A stretch of 64,000 bases of DNA from Muribaculaceae bacterium (GTDB lineage: Bacteria > Bacteroidota > Bacteroidia > Bacteroidales > Muribaculaceae): the NCBI GenBank assembly GCA_017451225.1, contig JAFSPZ010000016.1, positions 1 through 64,000 on the forward strand, read 5' to 3'. The first letter of the stretch is position 1. The number at the start of each line of letters is the position of its first letter. Below, piece after piece: positions 1 to 7,693 of this stretch. Under the pieces are notes generated by a model, which was given only the letters and a program-made list of their open reading frames with translations, was not told the origin of the DNA and did no database searches. A program made the position numbers and the translations under genes.

Positions 1-1
1 A

Positions 2-154
2 GAAGCCAATAAAATAAAAAAGTCTATGCGTAATTTCAATGTTAGAGTTGTGGGTGCTCAAGAAACATTGTTAGCCGATGGCTTGAATATTAGAGCCGAA
101 GAACTTCTTGACATTCTAAATGAAAGGTTAGAGCAATATAATAGCAATGCGTAG
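2..154 (+). CDS. C-terminal fragment of an unrecognised protein
   Basis: An open frame enters from the left edge of the window and ends at TAG 152-154, giving the last 50 residues of a protein. The visible part is charged and helical-looking, ending in a leucine/glutamate-rich helix (residues EELLDILNERLEQY). I do not recognise the family and no motif is visible. It lies 70 nt upstream of the flavodoxin-like gene on the same strand. The true start is outside the window. Confidence 0.5.
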   Translation, partial: EANKIKKSMRNFNVRVVGAQETLLADGLNIRAEELLDILNERLEQYNSNA

Positions 155-224
155 CATTTAAAATCAAGAATAATAAATATACAACTAATTAATTCACAAT
201 AATTTCACTAAACTAAACTTAACT

Positions 225-740
225 ATGAACATTCTCATTTTACAAGGCTCGCCACGAGCTAATGGTAGCACTGCCTGGATGGCCGAGGAGTGCAAAAAGG
301 CTGCTGAAGCAGCAGGTCACAACGTAATACTTGTAAATGTTGCTCGCAAGAAGATAGCAGGCTGCCTCGCTTGTGAGTATTGCCACACCAAAGGCAACGG
401 CGCTTGCATCCAGCAGGATGATATGCAGGAGCTCTATCCATTGATGAACGAGGCCGAAGTTCTGGTTCTCGCAGCACCCATCTACTATTTTACATTGTGC
501 GCACAGATTCAGGCTCCAATTCAGCGCATGTACTGCGTGAACAACCCCGCCAGAGTCAAGAAAATGGCTCTACTCATGTCAAGCTATTCGCCAGGCGTTT
601 ATGACGGTGCAACAGCCGAGTATCGCGACATCTGCAACTACTGGAGTGCTGAGGATTGTGGCATCGTAACTGCCAAAAACGATGAGCAGAAGACCGACGA
701 AATCAAACAGAAGATTATTGACCTTGTTGCCAATATATAA
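225..740 (+). CDS. Flavodoxin-fold NAD(P)H-dependent FMN reductase, iron-sulfur flavoprotein-like
   Basis: This 171-residue protein has the flavodoxin-like fold of NADPH-dependent FMN reductases. The phosphate-binding loop GSPRANGST is at residues 8-16, and a hydrophobic strand with AAPIYYFTLCAQIQAPIQR follows around residues 85-103. Cys47, Cys50, Cys53 and Cys61 form a CX2CX2CX7C pattern like the compact cysteine motif of archaeal/bacterial iron-sulfur flavoproteins (Isf), so an Fe-S cluster is possible but not proven; many relatives share part of the motif. It probably reduces small electrophiles or quinones in the cytoplasm. The next gene starts 3 nt after the stop, so it heads an operon with the acetyltransferase, MmcQ/YjbR, YdeI and YaaA genes. 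Confidence 0.8.
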   Translation: MNILILQGSPRANGSTAWMAEECKKAAEAAGHNVILVNVARKKIAGCLACEYCHTKGNGACIQQDDMQELYPLMNEAEVLVLAAPIYYFTLCAQIQAPIQRMYCVNNPARVKKMALLMSSYSPGVYDGATAEYRDICNYWSAEDCGIVTAKNDEQKTDEIKQKIIDLVANI

Positions 741-743
741 TTC

Positions 744-1313
744 ATGACAGTACAAGAATTTCGAGATTTCATGGCCACTGGCGAACCCATCGATGGCGGT
801 TCGCCAGTGCATGCCGTGTTTCACAAGTTCTCACAGGAGGCACTGAAAATCACTGCTGAGATTAATGGCCGATATCACACGCCTGAGGAACTGCATGAGT
901 TGCTTGAGCAACTCTTTGGCCGCGAAGTGCCCAATACCGTGGGCCTATTCCCGCCATTCCACACCGACTGCGGTAAGAACACCATTCTGGGCGAACGAGT
1001 GTTTATCAACATGGGCTGCAAGTTTCAGGACCAAGGAGGCATCACGATTGATGAAGGTGCACTTATAGGCCACAACGTGGTGCTTGCTACATTAAATCAT
1101 TATCTTGACCCAGAGAAGCGTGGAGGCATGACCCATGCTCCCATACACATTGGCAAGAATGTGTGGATTGGCGCCAATGCCACTGTGCTCGCTGGTGTGA
1201 CAATAGGCGATGGAGCGGTGGTTGCAGCTGGCGCAGTTGTAACTAAAGATGTTGAACCAAACACTATTGTGGGCGGAATCCCTGCCAAAGTCATCAAAAA
1301 GATAGAACTATGA
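744..1313 (+). CDS. Sugar O-acetyltransferase (LacA/Maa-like hexapeptide family)
   Basis: A 189-residue left-handed beta-helix acetyltransferase of the galactoside/maltose O-acetyltransferase type, which moves acetyl from acetyl-CoA to a sugar hydroxyl. The N-terminal helical segment (about 1-55) is followed by hexapeptide repeats; the signature [20 protein letters not shown] lies around residues 132-152, and the catalytic histidine region [12 protein letters not shown] precedes it. Length matches the family. It begins 3 nt after the flavodoxin gene and its stop overlaps the next ATG (ATGA, 1310-1313), which indicates translational coupling. The acceptor sugar cannot be told from sequence. 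Confidence 0.85.
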   Translation: MTVQEFRDFMATGEPIDGGSPVHAVFHKFSQEALKITAEINGRYHTPEELHELLEQLFGREVPNTVGLFPPFHTDCGKNTILGERVFINMGCKFQDQGGITIDEGALIGHNVVLATLNHYLDPEKRGGMTHAPIHIGKNVWIGANATVLAGVTIGDGAVVAAGAVVTKDVEPNTIVGGIPAKVIKKIEL

Positions 1314-1660
1314 ACATCGAGGATTTTCGTGAATACTGCCTCTCATTGCCTGATGTGACCGAGGCAACTCCTTTCGAAAAATTCTCGAGAGGCAGATACA
1401 CGATTCTTGTGTTCTATGTAAATGGACACATGTTCTGCTACTTCAACATTGATGATTTCAGATTTATAACCATAAAGTGCGACCCAGAGCAGATGGCGGA
1501 GCTAAAAGAGCGTTATCAAGCCATTGGTGAGCCGTTCAACGGCGACAAGCGCTATTGGATTAGCATAGAAGTGAATAGTGACGTCAACGACGACACATTA
1601 AGAACGCTGGTGCTCCAATCCTATGAACTAGTAAAGGACAAGTATTCTAAGAATAAATAG
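1310..1660 (+). CDS. MmcQ/YjbR family protein
   Basis: This 116-residue protein has the MmcQ/YjbR (double-wing, CyaY-like fold) pattern: an N-terminal [18 protein letters not shown] segment, a central [14 protein letters not shown] strand pair, and a C-terminal segment with [22 protein letters not shown] followed by a helix. Family members are small cytoplasmic proteins often labelled DNA-binding, but no biochemical role is established that could be assigned here. It overlaps the acetyltransferase stop by 4 nt and lies 9 nt before the YdeI-like gene. Confidence 0.8.
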   Translation: MNIEDFREYCLSLPDVTEATPFEKFSRGRYTILVFYVNGHMFCYFNIDDFRFITIKCDPEQMAELKERYQAIGEPFNGDKRYWISIEVNSDVNDDTLRTLVLQSYELVKDKYSKNK

Positions 1661-1669
1661 TTTTTTGCT

Positions 1670-2011
1670 ATGGAAGTGACTAATTTGTTGTGTTTCAAGG
1701 AGAGGAACGAACTGCGGCAGTGGCTCATGGACAACCATACCATTGAGCGAGAGTGCTGGGTGGTATCTTACCGCAAAAAGCAGCCTGAATGGGACGCGCT
1801 GCTCTATCTCGACATTGTGGAAGAGGCGTTATGCTTTGGATGGATTGACTCCACATGCAAGAAACTTCCCGACGGGCGATTAGTCCAAAGGCTTTCACCA
1901 CGTCGCAAGCGCAGCCACTGGACCGAGCTCAACAAACAACGCTGTTGCGACCTCAAGCGCCGTGGCCTCATGACTCCCGCAGGCCTTGCCGCCATGGAAA
2001 ATAATTATTAG
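1670..2011 (+). CDS. YdeI/OmpD-associated family protein, C-terminally short
   Basis: The 113 residues match the N-terminal part of the YdeI family (bacteriocin-protection/OmpD-associated proteins): a WLMDNH-E-CWV-Y-KK core, the DIVEEALCFGWIDST signature around residues 49-63, and RLSPRRKRSHWTELNK around 74-89. Family members I know are usually about 190 residues, continuing after the MTPAGLA segment with a second helical domain. Here the frame stops shortly after MTPAGLAAM, so roughly the last 75 residues are missing. The next gene (yaaA) starts 16 nt on, leaving no room for the lost part. This suggests a deletion; whether the shortened protein works is unknown. Confidence 0.7.
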   Translation: MEVTNLLCFKERNELRQWLMDNHTIERECWVVSYRKKQPEWDALLYLDIVEEALCFGWIDSTCKKLPDGRLVQRLSPRRKRSHWTELNKQRCCDLKRRGLMTPAGLAAMENNY

Positions 2012-2027
2012 TAATACTTTTAACGCT

Positions 2028-2792
2028 ATGCAGATAATACTCGCTTCGGCTAAAATAATGCACGACAAGTTGAAGTCGATGCCCAATGTTGACATGACCA
2101 CGCCTCGGTTTCAAGACGAGGCTACGGCTTTCGCTCGCGACATGGCGTCTTATCCAATCGAGACGATTGCCGAGATGCTGGGTTGCAGCCAGGCCATAGC
2201 CACACGGAACAAACTGCGCTTTATGCACCACCTTGAGGATGCTGCCACTATGCCAGCCATCCTTGCCTATCATGGACAAGCCTATAAGCACCTGAAGGCC
2301 GAGACGCTCACCACTGAACAGCTCAATTTCTCGCAGCAGCACTTGTGGATAATGTCGTTCCTCTATGGCATGCTCAGGCCTCTTGACGGCATCCTTCCCT
2401 ACCGCATGGAAGGTAACATAGAGTTGCCAAGTGGCGAGGGCAAGAATATGTTTGGATTCTGGAAATCACGCCTAACAGATGTACTTATCAACTCAATAAA
2501 AGCCGATGACGGCGTGCTCATCCACCTCGCTACTGAGGAATTTCAGCACCTTCTCGACTGGCAACGCGTGATTAATGAGGTGCGCATTGTGCAACCCCTT
2601 TTCTACGTAAAGAAAGGCAATGCCCTGAAAATGCAAGCAGTGTGGGCAAAGACGTGCCGAGGAGCAATGACAAGATTCATCATTGAAAATCGCATTAATG
2701 ACCCATTGCTCTTGCAGGGGTTAAGCTACGAGGGATTTTATTTCGACCCAAATCTTGGCGACGAAAACCATCCACACTTTGTGAAGCAGTAA
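2028..2792 (+). CDS. yaaA: Peroxide stress protein YaaA
   Basis: A 254-residue YaaA (DUF328/UPF0246) protein. In E. coli YaaA lowers intracellular free iron during hydrogen peroxide stress. Family features seen are the N-terminal MQIILASAK start, the HGQAYKHL segment and FLYGMLRPLDGILPYRMEGN around residues 106-125, and the C-terminal LSYEGFYFDPNLGDENH. I chose ATG 2028 rather than an upstream ATG at 1986, because the family begins MxIILSxAK and the upstream start would overlap the YdeI-like gene. It is the last gene of the 225-2792 operon, 16 nt after the previous stop. Confidence 0.9.
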   Translation: MQIILASAKIMHDKLKSMPNVDMTTPRFQDEATAFARDMASYPIETIAEMLGCSQAIATRNKLRFMHHLEDAATMPAILAYHGQAYKHLKAETLTTEQLNFSQQHLWIMSFLYGMLRPLDGILPYRMEGNIELPSGEGKNMFGFWKSRLTDVLINSIKADDGVLIHLATEEFQHLLDWQRVINEVRIVQPLFYVKKGNALKMQAVWAKTCRGAMTRFIIENRINDPLLLQGLSYEGFYFDPNLGDENHPHFVKQ

Positions 2793-2917
2793 ACCAAGGA
2801 TACAATCCCGACTATGCGTGTGTAGATTTCTTTTGTATTTACTATTTCAAAGGCGCTCATTTATTAGTCTTCAATATATTTTTCAATAATATTATTCGAT
2901 TTTGAATAAAAATTGTA

Positions 2918-2925
2918 CCTTTGTG
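2918..2925 (+). promoter_or_regulatory. Putative Bacteroidota -7 box for the M28 peptidase gene
   Basis: TACCTTTG fits TAnnTTTG and lies 32 nt before the ATG of the peptidase gene in AT-rich DNA. No good TTTG box is found at 19-20 nt spacing, so only the -7 element is supported. Confidence 0.5.
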
Positions 2926-2957
2926 TTTAATAGTCAAATATTAATACCTTTATTGAT

Positions 2958-4217
2958 ATGAAAAAGATAGTCTTTTTGGTTGTTTTAGTGCTAGCCGGCA
3001 TGCAGGTTGGTGCGCAAAACTTGGCGCACTACAAAAGCATTATAAAAGAGTTGAGTTCCTCAAAATATCAAGGACGTGGTTATGCCAAGGATGGTGCTAA
3101 TAAGGCAGGTAAATTCTTGCAGAAAGAGTATGAAAAAGCTGGTGTTGACGAGGTTATTATCCAACCTTTTAAATTGGACATAAACACCTTCGGCGGCAAG
3201 ATGGAAATGAGTGCCGACGGCAAGAAGCTCAGGCCTGGCATTGATTTCTCAATGCGAGAATATTCACCTGGCGTACACGGAAAGTTCCCCGTCTATCATG
3301 TTGACACCCTGAATTTTAATCCCGAGCGCATATTTGCCGACTTAGCAAAGCCCGAGTATGCCAACTGCCTTGTCGCTTGCGAATTCTGGTTTACCTATCG
3401 TCATAGAGATGTATTCTCTCGCCTTCAGAAAAATGGAGAATGCACTAATGCCGGGCTCATCTACACATGGGCATCACCCATCAAGTTTTTCAAGGCCTAT
3501 GGTGACCACATAGTGGATAAACCAATCATTTGGGTGACACCCGAAGCAATTGAAGGTGTGAAGAACGTCAGCGTTAATGTTGACAATAAGTTCTTAAAGG
3601 ACTATGAGTGCTTCAACGTAATTGCCAAAGTTGCTGGGCAACGTCACGATAGTTGCTACGTTTTCACGGCACATTACGACCATATTGGCAATCTAGGCAA
3701 AAACGTGTTTTATGCTGGAGCCAACGACAATGCTTCAGGCACAGCGACTGTTGTGACACTGGCAGAATACTACGCAAAGAATCGCCCACCATATGACATG
3801 TACTTCCTGGCTTTTTCGGGCGAGGATGCCAATCTGCGTGGTTCCAGTTGGTACGTGGAGCACCCCATCGTACCTCTCGAGCAAATAAAGTATCTTTTCA
3901 ATATTGATATGATTGGCGACAACAATCCTGTTCAGTATTGCGAGGTGAGCGATGAAGGCATGCGTGGGTTCTCGCTCTTTGAGCAGATAAACAATAGCAA
4001 GCACTATTTCAATGCGTTAAATCGTGGCGAACTGGCTGCAAACAGCGACCATTACCCATTTGCCACTCGCCACGTTCCCTGCATCTTCCTAGAGAATGAG
4101 AAAGGCGATGCATTCCAATACTACCACACCATTTTCGACACCTATGAGACTGTTCGCTTCGACAGCTATGAGCCTATTTTCAATATGGTTCGCGACTTTA
4201 TCGAACAGTATAAGTAG
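2958..4217 (+). CDS. Secreted M28 family zinc aminopeptidase
   Basis: A 419-residue exported metallopeptidase. Residues 1-19 form a signal peptide ending at GAQ. The catalytic domain (about 215-419) shows the M28 metal pattern: His239 in TAHYDHIG, bridging Asp257 in AGANDNASG, Glu289-Asp290 in FSGED, Asp317 in NIDMIGD and His390 in YYHT. The usual Glu-Glu pair is Glu-Asp here, a variant I have seen in other Bacteroidota members. An SDHYPF segment helps shape the active site. Expected role: periplasmic or outer-surface removal of N-terminal residues from peptides. It is a single-gene unit with its own -7 box. Confidence 0.85.
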   Translation: MKKIVFLVVLVLAGMQVGAQNLAHYKSIIKELSSSKYQGRGYAKDGANKAGKFLQKEYEKAGVDEVIIQPFKLDINTFGGKMEMSADGKKLRPGIDFSMREYSPGVHGKFPVYHVDTLNFNPERIFADLAKPEYANCLVACEFWFTYRHRDVFSRLQKNGECTNAGLIYTWASPIKFFKAYGDHIVDKPIIWVTPEAIEGVKNVSVNVDNKFLKDYECFNVIAKVAGQRHDSCYVFTAHYDHIGNLGKNVFYAGANDNASGTATVVTLAEYYAKNRPPYDMYFLAFSGEDANLRGSSWYVEHPIVPLEQIKYLFNIDMIGDNNPVQYCEVSDEGMRGFSLFEQINNSKHYFNALNRGELAANSDHYPFATRHVPCIFLENEKGDAFQYYHTIFDTYETVRFDSYEPIFNMVRDFIEQYK

Positions 4218-4369
4218 TGATGAAAATGTTGCTTTTAAAAATATTATTTCTAATATATATTAGTTCGGAGATCGTTTTTTATAAAAAAATTACTGAATTC
4301 GCTAAAAACACGAATTTATAGGTATATTTCCATATTAATCACCAATATTTAAGTTAAACGTTTGGCTAT

Positions 4370-4942
4370 ATGATAGACTTCAATTCTTATATCGATGGTC
4401 TTGACCTATCAGGCCTGCAAAAGTATTTTATTAATAATGGACGAGTGACAAAATACTCTAAAGGCGATTATTTCGTCAAAGCAGGTGAAAAGTCTCATTA
4501 TATTGCTTATGTTGATTGTGGATATTTCAATTACAAAGTGCATAATTTCCCTGAAGGAAAAGACTATATTACAGGTTTTGCATTTAAGGGTGAATTCGTG
4601 GGTGATTACCCTAATTGTCTTTATGGTATGACATCAGAAGTAGCAATTGTTGCAGGAACTTCCTGTAATGTCTTTCAATTAACAGGTGAAGATTTATGTA
4701 AACTATTAGATTCAGATGGCATGAAAGGCCTCAAACAAACCATATCCGATCATCTCTTTTCGCAGATCTATACACAATATCTTGATATGTATCGAATGAC
4801 TACCAGAGAGCGTTATAAGCGCTTGCTACTTCGTTGTCCTGAAATAATACAAAATATCAACCTAAAAGATATAGCCTCCTTTCTAAAAGTTACACCTACA
4901 ACTATCAGCAACATACGTAGAGAGATAACTTTTGAACTGTAA
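4370..4942 (+). CDS. Crp/Fnr family transcriptional regulator
   Basis: This 190-residue protein has an N-terminal cyclic-nucleotide-binding-like jelly roll (about 20-115, with KAGEKSHYIAYVDCGYF) and a C-terminal winged helix-turn-helix (about 150-190) in which LKDIASFLKVTPTTISNIRRE reads as the recognition region. There are no clustered cysteines, so it is not an Fe-S Fnr. It precedes an SDR gene on the same strand by 104 nt and could control it. The ligand is unknown. The stretch 4218-4369 upstream is AT-rich with no clear promoter. Confidence 0.8.
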   Translation: MIDFNSYIDGLDLSGLQKYFINNGRVTKYSKGDYFVKAGEKSHYIAYVDCGYFNYKVHNFPEGKDYITGFAFKGEFVGDYPNCLYGMTSEVAIVAGTSCNVFQLTGEDLCKLLDSDGMKGLKQTISDHLFSQIYTQYLDMYRMTTRERYKRLLLRCPEIIQNINLKDIASFLKVTPTTISNIRREITFEL

Positions 4943-5021
4943 TTCTCAAAATGTTTTGAGAGTTTGCAACCAAGTGGGTTCTTTTGCTTTTCTTTTGTGC
5001 TTAGGCTTACTGGTAAACTAT

Positions 5022-5029
5022 TACCTTTG
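5022..5029 (+). promoter_or_regulatory. Putative -7 box for the SDR gene
   Basis: TACCTTTG matches TAnnTTTG and lies 17 nt before the SDR start codon. A TTTG is present upstream at 4994-4997, but its 24-nt spacing is too long for a standard -33 box. Confidence 0.5.
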
Positions 5030-5046
5030 TACACAAAAAGCACAAT

Positions 5047-5760
5047 ATGAATATCGTTATCATCGGAGCCTCCTCTGGTATTGGTAAAGCTCTTTTCGAG
5101 AAATATTCAAATGAGAACAATAGAATTGGCATCATTGGCCGACGTGCACATTTGCTAGACGAATTGTATCAGAAGAATCCATTCAAGACCATTCCAGCCC
5201 AAGCAGACATTACCAATATAGAAGAAATTAAACAAGTCATTAATACTCTTAAAGAAGCACTAGGACGCATCGATCTCGCTATCGTGTGTGCTGGTATAGG
5301 GGACATTAACGCCACTTTGGACTATGCTGTGGAGCATCCAATCATTAACACTAACGTTGTGGGATGGACGTTTGTCATTGATACGCTCTACCACATTTTT
5401 GAGCAACAAAGTCATGGCCATCTTGTTGCTATTTCCTCTATTGGTGGTCTGCGAGGTGAACCTATGGCGCCAGCATATAGCGCAACCAAAGCCTATCAAA
5501 TCAACTACTTGGAAGCCTTAAACAAAAAGGCTTTCAAATATGGAAGACATATAATAGTTACTGATATTCGCCCTGGTCTCGTTGATACGGCAATGGCAAA
5601 AGGCGAAGGATTGTTTTGGGTGATGCCAGTTGAAAAAGTTGCTAATCAAATTATTGCAACCATTAACAAGCGAAAGTCAATAGCATATGTAACCAAGCGT
5701 TGGCATTTTATAGCGATAATAAATAAATATCTTCCTTACCATATATATAAAAAAATCTGA
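5047..5760 (+). CDS. Short-chain dehydrogenase/reductase (SDR)
   Basis: A 237-residue classical SDR. The Rossmann dinucleotide loop GASSGIG is at residues 7-13, the NAG-like motif is CAGIG at 81-85, the catalytic serine lies in AISSIGG (128-134), and the YxxxK pair is Tyr144/Lys148 in PAYSATKAYQ. The IRPGLVDT segment after the active site is typical of the family. The substrate is not predictable. It follows the Crp/Fnr gene but has its own -7 box, and a perfect hairpin begins at its stop codon. Confidence 0.85.
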   Translation: MNIVIIGASSGIGKALFEKYSNENNRIGIIGRRAHLLDELYQKNPFKTIPAQADITNIEEIKQVINTLKEALGRIDLAIVCAGIGDINATLDYAVEHPIINTNVVGWTFVIDTLYHIFEQQSHGHLVAISSIGGLRGEPMAPAYSATKAYQINYLEALNKKAFKYGRHIIVTDIRPGLVDTAMAKGEGLFWVMPVEKVANQIIATINKRKSIAYVTKRWHFIAIINKYLPYHIYKKI

Positions 5761-5782
5761 CAATCAAGAATTTTGATTGTCA
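5758..5782 (+). terminator. Hairpin at the stop codon of the SDR gene
   Basis: A 10-bp perfect inverted repeat (TGACAATCAA at 5758-5767 and TTGATTGTCA at 5773-5782) has a 5-nt loop. It includes the TGA stop. A long T tract is missing, so it is a likely but not textbook terminator or mRNA stabiliser. Confidence 0.5.
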
Positions 5783-5837
5783 ACTTAAAAAAGGTCTAGT
5801 TTAACTCACTTTACATGTAAAGAGTACAAAACTATAC

Positions 5838-5855
5838 CTATTTGCCAACGCAACA
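5838..5855. repeat. Partial third copy of the mnmE-end repeat
   Basis: CTATTTGCCAACGCAACA shares its first nine bases with the mnmE-end copy at 7694 and then diverges. It lies just left of the full copy at 5857. It may be an older integration scar or chance. Confidence 0.25.
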
Positions 5856-5856
5856 C

Positions 5857-5875
5857 CTACTTGCCGATGCAGAAG
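5857..5875 (-). repeat. Att-like direct repeat, copy of the 3' end of mnmE
   Basis: CTACTTGCCGATGCAGAAG matches 17 of 19 positions with 7694-7712, the last codons of mnmE, in the same orientation. On the minus strand both copies encode Phe-Cys-Ile-Gly-Lys-stop, and both differences are synonymous third positions. The 18-bp 3' end of mnmE (trmE/thdF) is the established attachment site of the SGI1 family of genomic islands, so this looks like the distal att site of an element inserted at mnmE. The sequence upstream on the minus strand does not continue as MnmE. Confidence 0.65.
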
Positions 5876-5911
5876 ATCAAATATATTGATTATTAATCAT
5901 TTATAAGCCAA

Positions 5912-5944
5912 ATGGTGGAAATATGGTAGAAATATGGTAGAACT
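5912..5944. repeat. Three tandem 11-nt repeats
   Basis: Copies at 5912-5922, 5923-5933 and 5934-5944 read ATGGTGGAAAT, ATGGTAGAAAT and ATGGTAGAACT. They lie in the 297-nt non-coding stretch 5761-6057, inside the candidate mnmE-linked element. No gene is visible in that stretch. Confidence 0.7.
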
Positions 5945-6057
5945 GTTCAAGCCAACTGTAAAAAACCTCATTTTTAACACTTTTGACTTAGATTAACGGC
6001 ATATCTAATTATGTCACACTCGATTGTGTCGTTGATTCCTCACGTTCTTTCTTGTTT

Positions 6058-7494
6058 TTATCTTTCGAGAACCTCTTTTGCTAATTGCGTGAGTTCATCA
6101 GTGTCTATCGACTCAAGTTTTACTTCTTCTGGCTCAAGGTCAAGAAGAAATTGCATATAGTTTGGCAGAGTGAGCAAGTCTCCATCGCGACCGATATTGT
6201 AGTCGCCGAACTTGATGAAATGCTTCACACCGTATTTCTCTGAGTGTTTTCTTACGGTGGCAAGGCTTTTGGCTTTGGCGCTTCGGGCCTTTACCTCCAC
6301 TGGAACACACTCGCCCTTGTATCTGATGAGGAAATCCAGTTCCAGGCCGGAGTCCTTTTGGAAGTAGTACAGGCTCTGACCTTTCTTAATAAGAGTGTCG
6401 GCCATCAAGTTCTCAAATATTGCACCTTTATAACCGCCCAGTTTGCCTTGAAGGATGTCAACTCTAGCCGCAGAGCCTAACATTGCAACAAGAATTCCGA
6501 TATCAGCAGTATAGACTTTAAAAACGTTGTCTATCGCATTGCCTTCCAACGGGAGCCCGGTAATGTGAGTGTTGTAGCACCGTCGTATGATGTCAGCGTC
6601 TTCTAACCATTGCAGTGAATCTTTGTAAAACGTTCCGCGGCCTCCATCCTTCACTTTCGAATACTGGTACTTCTTATTTTCTTTGGCCAACTGTTTAGGG
6701 ATGGCATTAAAGCATGCCCTAATGTGAGGTTTGTCTTTATTGTCGGCATACTTTACCATGTCTGAACGATACTCCCTAAGAATGGATTGCCAAACGGTGT
6801 CCACTGTGTTCATGTTGCCAGTCTCCATCAAGGCGTTAACGGCTGCAGGAAGTCCACCAACAGCAACATAGCGGTTCAACAGCTTTTTCATCGCCACGTG
6901 GATGCCTTCTGGAACTGGGGTTTCTTCAGCTAAGCAGCGTTTCAGCACACCAATAACTTCATCGCTTATGTCGTTTGCCCACAGGAACTCTTCAAAGTCA
7001 AGGGGGTACATCTCTACGATTTGTTCATACCCAACAGGTACGGAACTACTTCCTCTTTCCTGCTGAGCGGCCTTTCTTGTGCGACTCTTCTTTTTGCTCT
7101 GCCCATAGCCTTGTACACCTAGTAAAGATCCGGTAGCGATAACGTCGTATCGTCCGTCTTCCTTAAAGAATTTCAGACTGGTGCGAGCTTCTGGACAATC
7201 CTGGATTTCATCTAAGATAATGCAAGTCTCTCCTGGGACGAATTTAGTGTTTCTCATCTGGGCAGATAGATTGAGAATGATACTATCCACATCCTTTGAA
7301 CCGTAAAAGGCTGTTTTTATCTCCTCTTGCTTGATGAAGTTGATATAGGCCACATGCTTATAGTTATCCCTAGCAAATTGTTGCGAGATAAATGTTTTCC
7401 CACATTGGCGTATACCTATAATTACAAGTGGCAAATGGTTTGGATTGTCCTTCCATTTTTCCAAAGTATCTGATAATCTTCTTTTTAATATCAT
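6058..7494 (-). CDS. AAA+ ATPase with DUF4143 (nuclease-fold-like C-terminus)
   Basis: A 478-residue protein of the AAA_14/DUF4143 type common in Bacteroidales. Walker A is GIRQCGKT at 27-34 and Walker B is CIILDEIQDC at 91-100; a sensor region with IATGSLLGV follows. The C-terminal DUF4143 half carries LELDFLIRY...PVEVKAR, which resembles the D-ExK core of PD-(D/E)XK nucleases. Basic residues around SKKKSRTRKA form a loop before residue 150. The family has no firm function; members are multi-copy and often sit in variable regions. Here the gene stands alone between duplicated mnmE ends, with a good minus-strand promoter and 33-nt periodic repeats upstream. Confidence 0.85.
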   Translation of the reverse strand: MILKRRLSDTLEKWKDNPNHLPLVIIGIRQCGKTFISQQFARDNYKHVAYINFIKQEEIKTAFYGSKDVDSIILNLSAQMRNTKFVPGETCIILDEIQDCPEARTSLKFFKEDGRYDVIATGSLLGVQGYGQSKKKSRTRKAAQQERGSSSVPVGYEQIVEMYPLDFEEFLWANDISDEVIGVLKRCLAEETPVPEGIHVAMKKLLNRYVAVGGLPAAVNALMETGNMNTVDTVWQSILREYRSDMVKYADNKDKPHIRACFNAIPKQLAKENKKYQYSKVKDGGRGTFYKDSLQWLEDADIIRRCYNTHITGLPLEGNAIDNVFKVYTADIGILVAMLGSAARVDILQGKLGGYKGAIFENLMADTLIKKGQSLYYFQKDSGLELDFLIRYKGECVPVEVKARSAKAKSLATVRKHSEKYGVKHFIKFGDYNIGRDGDLLTLPNYMQFLLDLEPEEVKLESIDTDELTQLAKEVLER

Positions 7495-7517
7495 GTTGTA
7501 GTATTATTTTCGACCGC

Positions 7518-7548
7518 AAAAATACATTTTTTCAACGAATTCTACAAC
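7518..7548 (-). promoter_or_regulatory. Promoter of the AAA+/DUF4143 gene
   Basis: On the minus strand, GTTG (7548-7545), 19 nt, then TATTTTTG (7525-7518) fits the Bacteroidota -33/-7 pattern with one mismatch. It lies 24 nt before the ATG. One unit of the 33-nt repeat falls between the two boxes. Confidence 0.65.
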
Positions 7549-7606
7549 AATCAATGCTATTTTTCCAACGAAACTAAGCCATTTTATTGCTATTTTTCTA
7601 GCGAAG
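7524..7606 (-). repeat. Three imperfect repeats with 33-nt period upstream of the ATPase gene
   Basis: Plus-strand units end in TTTTTCAACGAA (7528-7539), GCTATTTTTCCAACGAA (7556-7572) and GCTATTTTTCTAGCGAA (7589-7605). The shared CGAA core recurs exactly every 33 nt. One unit lies between the -33 and -7 boxes and two lie upstream, which is the arrangement expected of operators bound on one face of the helix. Confidence 0.6.
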
Positions 7607-7693
7607 TTGCAATTTCGGTGTACCAGGCTCAAAGAGTGGATTTCTCTCCTTATATTATTTATCTAGCAGTGAGGTCACTTTCCCACACAAAAT

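Noticed and set aside
1670..2028. A frameshift as the cause of the short YdeI protein
   Set aside because: The DNA after the stop is yaaA with its own start; none of the missing YdeI C-terminus is found in another frame.
5761..6057. A small RNA gene in the gap left of the ATPase gene
   Set aside because: Apart from the hairpin, the 11-nt repeats and the att-like repeats I see no promoter-terminator pair that would define an RNA.
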